A stretch of 7,871 nucleotides of DNA from an uncultured Prevotellaceae bacterium (lineage in GTDB: Bacteria; Bacteroidota; Bacteroidia; Bacteroidales; Muribaculaceae). The stretch's first letter is position 1; each line of letters starts with the position of its first letter. The notes beneath the pieces were generated by a model. It searched no databases and was not told the origin of the DNA. It saw only the letters and a program-made list of their open reading frames with translations. The stretch covers positions 1-7,871 of the forward strand of contig CALBLR010000139.1 in NCBI GenBank assembly GCA_937896015.1, read 5' to 3'. This document shows positions 4,223 through 7,871 of the stretch, piece by piece. Both the position numbers and the translations under genes were made by a program.

Positions 4223-6331
4223 ATGGAATTCAAACTACACTCGGCCTACGCCCCCACAGGCGACCAGCCGCAGGCCATAAAGGCTCTCACCGAGGGCGTG
4301 AACAGCGGAGTGCCCTACCAGACGCTGCAAGGCGTCACGGGCTCGGGCAAGACGTTTACCATGGCCAACGTGATTGCCCGCACGGGGCGGCCCACGCTGG
4401 TGCTGTCGCACAACAAGACGCTGGCGGCGCAGCTGTATGCCGAGTTCAAGAGCTTCTTTCCGGAAAATTCGGTGCAATACTTTGTGTCGTATTACGACTA
4501 CTACCAGCCCGAGGCCTACATTCCCGCCGTGGACAAGTATATCGAGAAAGACCTGATGATTAACGACGAGATCGAGCGGCTGCGCCTGAGCACCGTCACG
4601 GCACTGCTGTCGGGGCGGCGCGACGTGGTGGTGGTGTCGAGTGTGTCGTGCCTCTACGGCATGGGCAACCCGCAGGACATCGAGGCCAACACCATATATG
4701 CCAAGGTGGGCGACTCGGTGGGGCGCGACGAGTTTCTGCGCCGGCTGGTCGACGCCTTGTATTCGCGCAACGAGATTGACCTGCAGCCTGGCAACTTCCG
4801 CGTGAAGGGCGACACCGTAGACATTTTTCTGGCCGACGAGGAGATAATATTGCGCGTGATCTTCTGGGGCAACGAGATTGAGCAGATGCAGCTGCTCGAC
4901 ACCGTGACGCAGATGCCCAAGGAGGATGTGGACGGATTCCGCATTTTCCCAGCCAACGTGTTTGTCACCACCAAGGACAAGATGAACAGTGCGCTGGGCC
5001 AGATCGACGTGGATCTGGGCACGCAGGTGGAGATGTTTAAGCGCGAGGGCCGGCCGGCCGAGGCCAAGCGGCTGTATGAGCGCGTGACCTACGACCTGGA
5101 GATGATACGCGAGGTGGGCTATTGCTCGGGCATTGAAAACTATTCGCGCTACTTCGACGGGCGCGCACCCGGCGCGCGCCCCTACTGCCTGCTCGACTAC
5201 ATGCCCAAGGACTTCCTGACTATAATTGACGAGAGCCACGCCACCATTCCGCAGGTGCGGGCCATGTATGGCGGCGACCAGAGCCGAAAAAGCACGCTGG
5301 TGGAATACGGCTTCCGCCTCGACGCGGCGCGCGACAACCGCCCGCTGCGCTTCGAGGAGTTTGAGGCGCTGACCCACCAGACGATTTATGTGAGCGCCAC
5401 GCCTGCCGACTACGAGCTACAGCAGAGCGAGGGCGTGGTGGTGGAGCAGGTGATAAGGCCCACGGGGCTGCTCGACCCAAAAATCACCGTGCGCCCCAGC
5501 CTCAACCAGGTGGACGACCTGGTGGAGGAGATACAGAAGCGCGTGGAGCTGAAGCAGCGCACGCTGGTGACCACGCTCACCAAGCGCATGGCCGAGGAGC
5601 TGACCGACTATCTGGCTAAAATCAACATCAAGTGCGCCTATATGCACAGCGATGTGGAGACCATCGACCGCATCCAAATTCTCGACGACCTGCGCGCCGG
5701 CAACATCGACGTGCTGGTGGGCGTGAACCTGCTGCGCGAGGGCCTCGACCTGCCCGAGGTGTCGCTGGTGGCCATTCTCGACGCCGACAAGGAGGGATTC
5801 CTGCGCTCGCACAGGGCTCTGACGCAGACGGCAGGCCGCGCGGCGCGCAACCTCAACGGCGAGGCGATAATGTATGCCGACAAGATTACCGACTCGATGC
5901 AGCGCACCATCGACGAGACCGACCGCCGCCGCACCATCCAGCTGAAATACAACGAGGAGCACGGCATCACACCGCAGGCCATAGTCAAGGCGCGCAACTC
6001 GATTATCGGCGTCGACACCGACATTGCGCCCGCCGCCGGCGACAAGACAGCCAAGCACGCGCGCAAATATGAGAACAATGTGGCCGACTTCTCGTCGCTG
6101 CGGCAGCAGTGCGAGGCAGAGTTTGACAAGAGCGCGGGCATAGCGGCCGACCCCGTGGTGGCCTACATGAAGCCCGCCAACCTTGAGAAAGCCATCGACC
6201 ACCTGCGCCAGCAAATGCTGGAGGCGTCGAAGCGCATGGACTTTATCGAGGCAGCGCAATACCGCGACGAGATGCTGAAAATGCAGGAGCGGCTCGACCA
6301 GCAGCAAAACGAACAATCAGCAGCAAAATGA
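4223..6331 (+). CDS. uvrB: Excinuclease ABC subunit B (UvrB), nucleotide excision repair helicase
   Basis: The product is 702 residues, a normal length for UvrB. With UvrA it scans DNA; it then opens and verifies the lesion and recruits UvrC for dual incision. Visible motifs: Walker A GVTGSGKT (37-44); the beta-hairpin region YYDYYQPEAYIP (90-101), which inserts between the DNA strands; the UvrA-interaction domain (about 157-247); the Walker B-type DESH (336-339); a C-terminal helicase domain (about 430-545) with motif VI QTAGRAARN (535-543); the YAD (551-553) and RRR (568-570) motifs of the linker; and a C-terminal UVR domain (about 652-690) that contacts UvrC. All key residues are present, so it should be functional. 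The start ATG has a good ribosome binding site and begins the canonical N-terminus (MEFKLHSAYAPTGDQPQAI). Its stop overlaps the ygiQ start by ATGA, implying one transcript. Confidence 0.97.
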   Translation: MEFKLHSAYAPTGDQPQAIKALTEGVNSGVPYQTLQGVTGSGKTFTMANVIARTGRPTLVLSHNKTLAAQLYAEFKSFFPENSVQYFVSYYDYYQPEAYIPAVDKYIEKDLMINDEIERLRLSTVTALLSGRRDVVVVSSVSCLYGMGNPQDIEANTIYAKVGDSVGRDEFLRRLVDALYSRNEIDLQPGNFRVKGDTVDIFLADEEIILRVIFWGNEIEQMQLLDTVTQMPKEDVDGFRIFPANVFVTTKDKMNSALGQIDVDLGTQVEMFKREGRPAEAKRLYERVTYDLEMIREVGYCSGIENYSRYFDGRAPGARPYCLLDYMPKDFLTIIDESHATIPQVRAMYGGDQSRKSTLVEYGFRLDAARDNRPLRFEEFEALTHQTIYVSATPADYELQQSEGVVVEQVIRPTGLLDPKITVRPSLNQVDDLVEEIQKRVELKQRTLVTTLTKRMAEELTDYLAKINIKCAYMHSDVETIDRIQILDDLRAGNIDVLVGVNLLREGLDLPEVSLVAILDADKEGFLRSHRALTQTAGRAARNLNGEAIMYADKITDSMQRTIDETDRRRTIQLKYNEEHGITPQAIVKARNSIIGVDTDIAPAAGDKTAKHARKYENNVADFSSLRQQCEAEFDKSAGIAADPVVAYMKPANLEKAIDHLRQQMLEASKRMDFIEAAQYRDEMLKMQERLDQQQNEQSAAK

Positions 6332-7871
6332 AGCAGCAACACAACGCAACCGACACACAGCGCCGCAGCCACCACATCGACCGCCAGTGGCTGCCCACCA
6401 CAAAAAAGGAGATAGAGCACCTGGGATGGGACCACATCGACGTGATCCTGTTTTCGGGCGACGCCTATATCGACCACCCGTCGATGGGGCCGGCCGTGAT
6501 TGGCCGCACCCTTGAGGCGCACGGCTACAATGTGGCCATCGTGCCGCAGCCCAACTGGCGCGACGACCTGCGCGACTTTGCCAAGCTGGGCAGGCCGAGG
6601 CTGTTTTTCGGCATCAGCGCCGGCGCCATGGACTCGATGGTGAACCACTACACCGCCAACCGCCGCCGGCGCAGCGACGACGCCTACACCCCCGGCGGCC
6701 GGGCAGGTCAGAGGCCCGACTACCCCACCATTGTGTATGCCGACGCGCTGAAGAGGCTGTTTCCCGACGTGCCCATAGTGGCCGGCGGCATCGAGGCCTC
6801 GCTGCGCCGCGTGGCGCACTACGACTATTGGCAAGACCGCCTGCGGCCTTCGATAATGGCCGACAGCCAGGCCGACATCATAATCTACGGCATGGGCGAG
6901 AAGCCCGTGATTGAGGTGGCCGATGCGCTGAATGCGGGACGCAGCATTGACGAGCTGACCAGCATACCGCAGACGGTGGTGCGCCGGCCGCTGAGCGAGA
7001 TTCCCGCCGCCACCGACGCCCACAACGTGGTGTTGCACCCCTACGAGGAATGCCTGCGATCGAAGCGGTGCCAGGCCGAGAACTTCAAATATGTGGAGGT
7101 GGAGAGCAACCGCTGGAACGGCCGCGACCTGTGGCAGGCCACCGGCGATGTGGCCATAAAGGTGAACCGCACCAATCCGCCCATGACCACAGAAGAAATC
7201 GACGCCTCGTTCGACCTGCCATACACGCGCCTGCCCCACCCGCGCTACAACGGCAAGCGCATTCCGGCCTACGAGATGATACGCCACTCGGTGAACATGC
7301 ACCGCGGCTGCTTTGGCGGCTGCGCCTTCTGCACCATCAGCGCCCACCAGGGCAAGTTCATAGCCTCGCGCAGCAAGCGCAGCATAATGCGTGAGGTGGA
7401 CCAGGTGACACATATGGACGACTTCAAGGGCTACATAAGCGACCTGGGCGGCCCCAGCGCCAACATGTATTCGCTGCACGGCCGCGACCTGGAGCGGTGC
7501 AAGCGGTGCGCGCGCCCCTCGTGTCTGCACCCCAAGCCGTGCCCCAACCTCAACACCGACCACAGCCGCCTGCTCGAAATCTACCACTCGGTCGACGCCA
7601 ATCCGCTGGTGAAAAAGTCGTTCATTGGCAGCGGCGTGCGCTACGACCTGTCGATGCACCGCACGGGCGACCCCGAAACCGACAAGGTGAACGCCCAGTA
7701 CAACGAGGAGCTGATTCGCCACCACGTGTCGGGCCGTCTGAAGGTGGCGCCCGAACACACCAGCGATGCCGTGCTGATGATGATGCGCAAGCCGCCGTTT
7801 GAGCTGTTCAGGCAGTTCAAGCGCCTGTTCGACCGCGTCAACACCCAGTATGGGCTGAAGGAGCAGCTGAT
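6328..7871 (+). CDS. ygiQ: YgiQ family radical SAM protein (3' end beyond the window)
   Basis: The first 514 codons are visible; full-length members are roughly 600-740 residues, so the C-terminus is missing here. The N-terminal domain has conserved YgiQ blocks such as DVILFSGDAYIDHPS (40-54), FFGISAGAMDSMVNHYT (93-109) and PIVAGGIEASLRR (150-162). The radical SAM site is RGCFGGCAFC, with C328, C332 and C335 (CxxxCxxC) to bind a [4Fe-4S] cluster and S-adenosylmethionine. A second cysteine set, C391, C394, C399 and C405 within CKRCARPSCLHPKPC, is typical of the family as I recall it and could hold another metal centre (inference). No signal peptide or membrane segment is visible. The substrate of this family is not known to me. 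The ATG overlaps the uvrB stop (ATGA), so translational coupling is likely. This could be an RNA- or protein-modifying enzyme, but nothing in the sequence decides this. Confidence 0.93.
   Translation, partial: MKQQHNATDTQRRSHHIDRQWLPTTKKEIEHLGWDHIDVILFSGDAYIDHPSMGPAVIGRTLEAHGYNVAIVPQPNWRDDLRDFAKLGRPRLFFGISAGAMDSMVNHYTANRRRRSDDAYTPGGRAGQRPDYPTIVYADALKRLFPDVPIVAGGIEASLRRVAHYDYWQDRLRPSIMADSQADIIIYGMGEKPVIEVADALNAGRSIDELTSIPQTVVRRPLSEIPAATDAHNVVLHPYEECLRSKRCQAENFKYVEVESNRWNGRDLWQATGDVAIKVNRTNPPMTTEEIDASFDLPYTRLPHPRYNGKRIPAYEMIRHSVNMHRGCFGGCAFCTISAHQGKFIASRSKRSIMREVDQVTHMDDFKGYISDLGGPSANMYSLHGRDLERCKRCARPSCLHPKPCPNLNTDHSRLLEIYHSVDANPLVKKSFIGSGVRYDLSMHRTGDPETDKVNAQYNEELIRHHVSGRLKVAPEHTSDAVLMMMRKPPFELFRQFKRLFDRVNTQYGLKEQL

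Noticed and set aside
3967..4563. Plus-strand frame crossing the spt-uvrB gap into uvrB
   Set aside because: Its second half is uvrB read in the wrong frame and its first half spans promoters; no motif supports it.
5161..5183. GC-rich inverted repeat (GGGCGCGC with GCGCGCCC) inside uvrB
   Set aside because: It encodes the ordinary UvrB stretch GRAPGARP with G/C-ending codons; no T run follows and it lies mid-gene.
6163..7758. Very long open frame (about 530 codons) on the minus strand opposite uvrB/ygiQ
   Set aside because: It lies antisense to well-supported genes. Its product is an Ala/His/Val/Arg-rich string with no domain; such frames arise from G/C-ending codons on the coding strand. 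The same applies to minus-strand frames at 4235-5377 and 5417-6316 and the plus-strand frame at 2778-3737 opposite spt.
1..7871. CRISPR arrays, tRNA or rRNA genes, phage or defence genes
   Set aside because: No regularly spaced repeats, no tRNA-like cloverleaf or rRNA segment, and no such protein families were seen on either strand by eye.

Overview
The window looks like a chromosomal segment of a Bacteroidales bacterium, perhaps Muribaculaceae- or Prevotella-like (inference). The evidence is a serine palmitoyltransferase of the Bacteroides type (sphingolipid synthesis is a hallmark of this phylum), tandem META domains, a pRiA4b ORF-3-like protein, several promoters of the Bacteroidota form TTTG-N19-21-TAnnTTTG, and mostly weak Shine-Dalgarno sequences. 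The genes are GC-rich with C/G-ending codons, apart from one AT-rich patch.

Layout. Positions 1-294 (minus) hold the N-terminus of a secreted TPR protein that runs off the window, with its own promoter at 322-354. Positions 367-786 (minus) hold an AT-rich (about 29% G+C) lipoprotein reading frame. It has no usable start codon and one in-frame TAG, so I call it a pseudogene; a simple ATG-to-stop search would miss it. Positions 787-980 carry a possible 24-residue ORF and the promoter of the next gene. Positions 981-1844 (plus) encode a secreted protein with two META domains. A strong bidirectional terminator (1880-1929) separates it from a convergent gene (1953-2501, minus) for a pRiA4b ORF-3/IS1096-passenger-like protein with an acidic tail. 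Positions 2502-2705 hold a palindrome, possible promoters and the terminator of spt. spt (2706-3893, minus) encodes serine palmitoyltransferase. The 329-bp gap 3894-4222 is a divergent promoter region serving spt and uvrB. uvrB (4223-6331, plus) overlaps by 4 bp the start of a YgiQ-type radical SAM gene (6328 to the window end).

How the genes relate. Only uvrB and ygiQ look like an operon: they overlap as ATGA with no room for a promoter or terminator. UvrB is the damage-verification helicase of nucleotide excision repair. YgiQ has no established role that I know of. The other genes appear to be transcribed singly: envelope or periplasmic proteins (TPR, META), sphingolipid synthesis (spt) and a protein of unknown function.

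I found no CRISPR array, tRNA, rRNA, intact insertion sequence, phage gene or defence system. Most of the window is ordinary conserved genome. The parts most worth a second look are the decayed lipoprotein in its AT-rich island, the extra four-cysteine cluster of the YgiQ protein, and the uvrB-ygiQ coupling.
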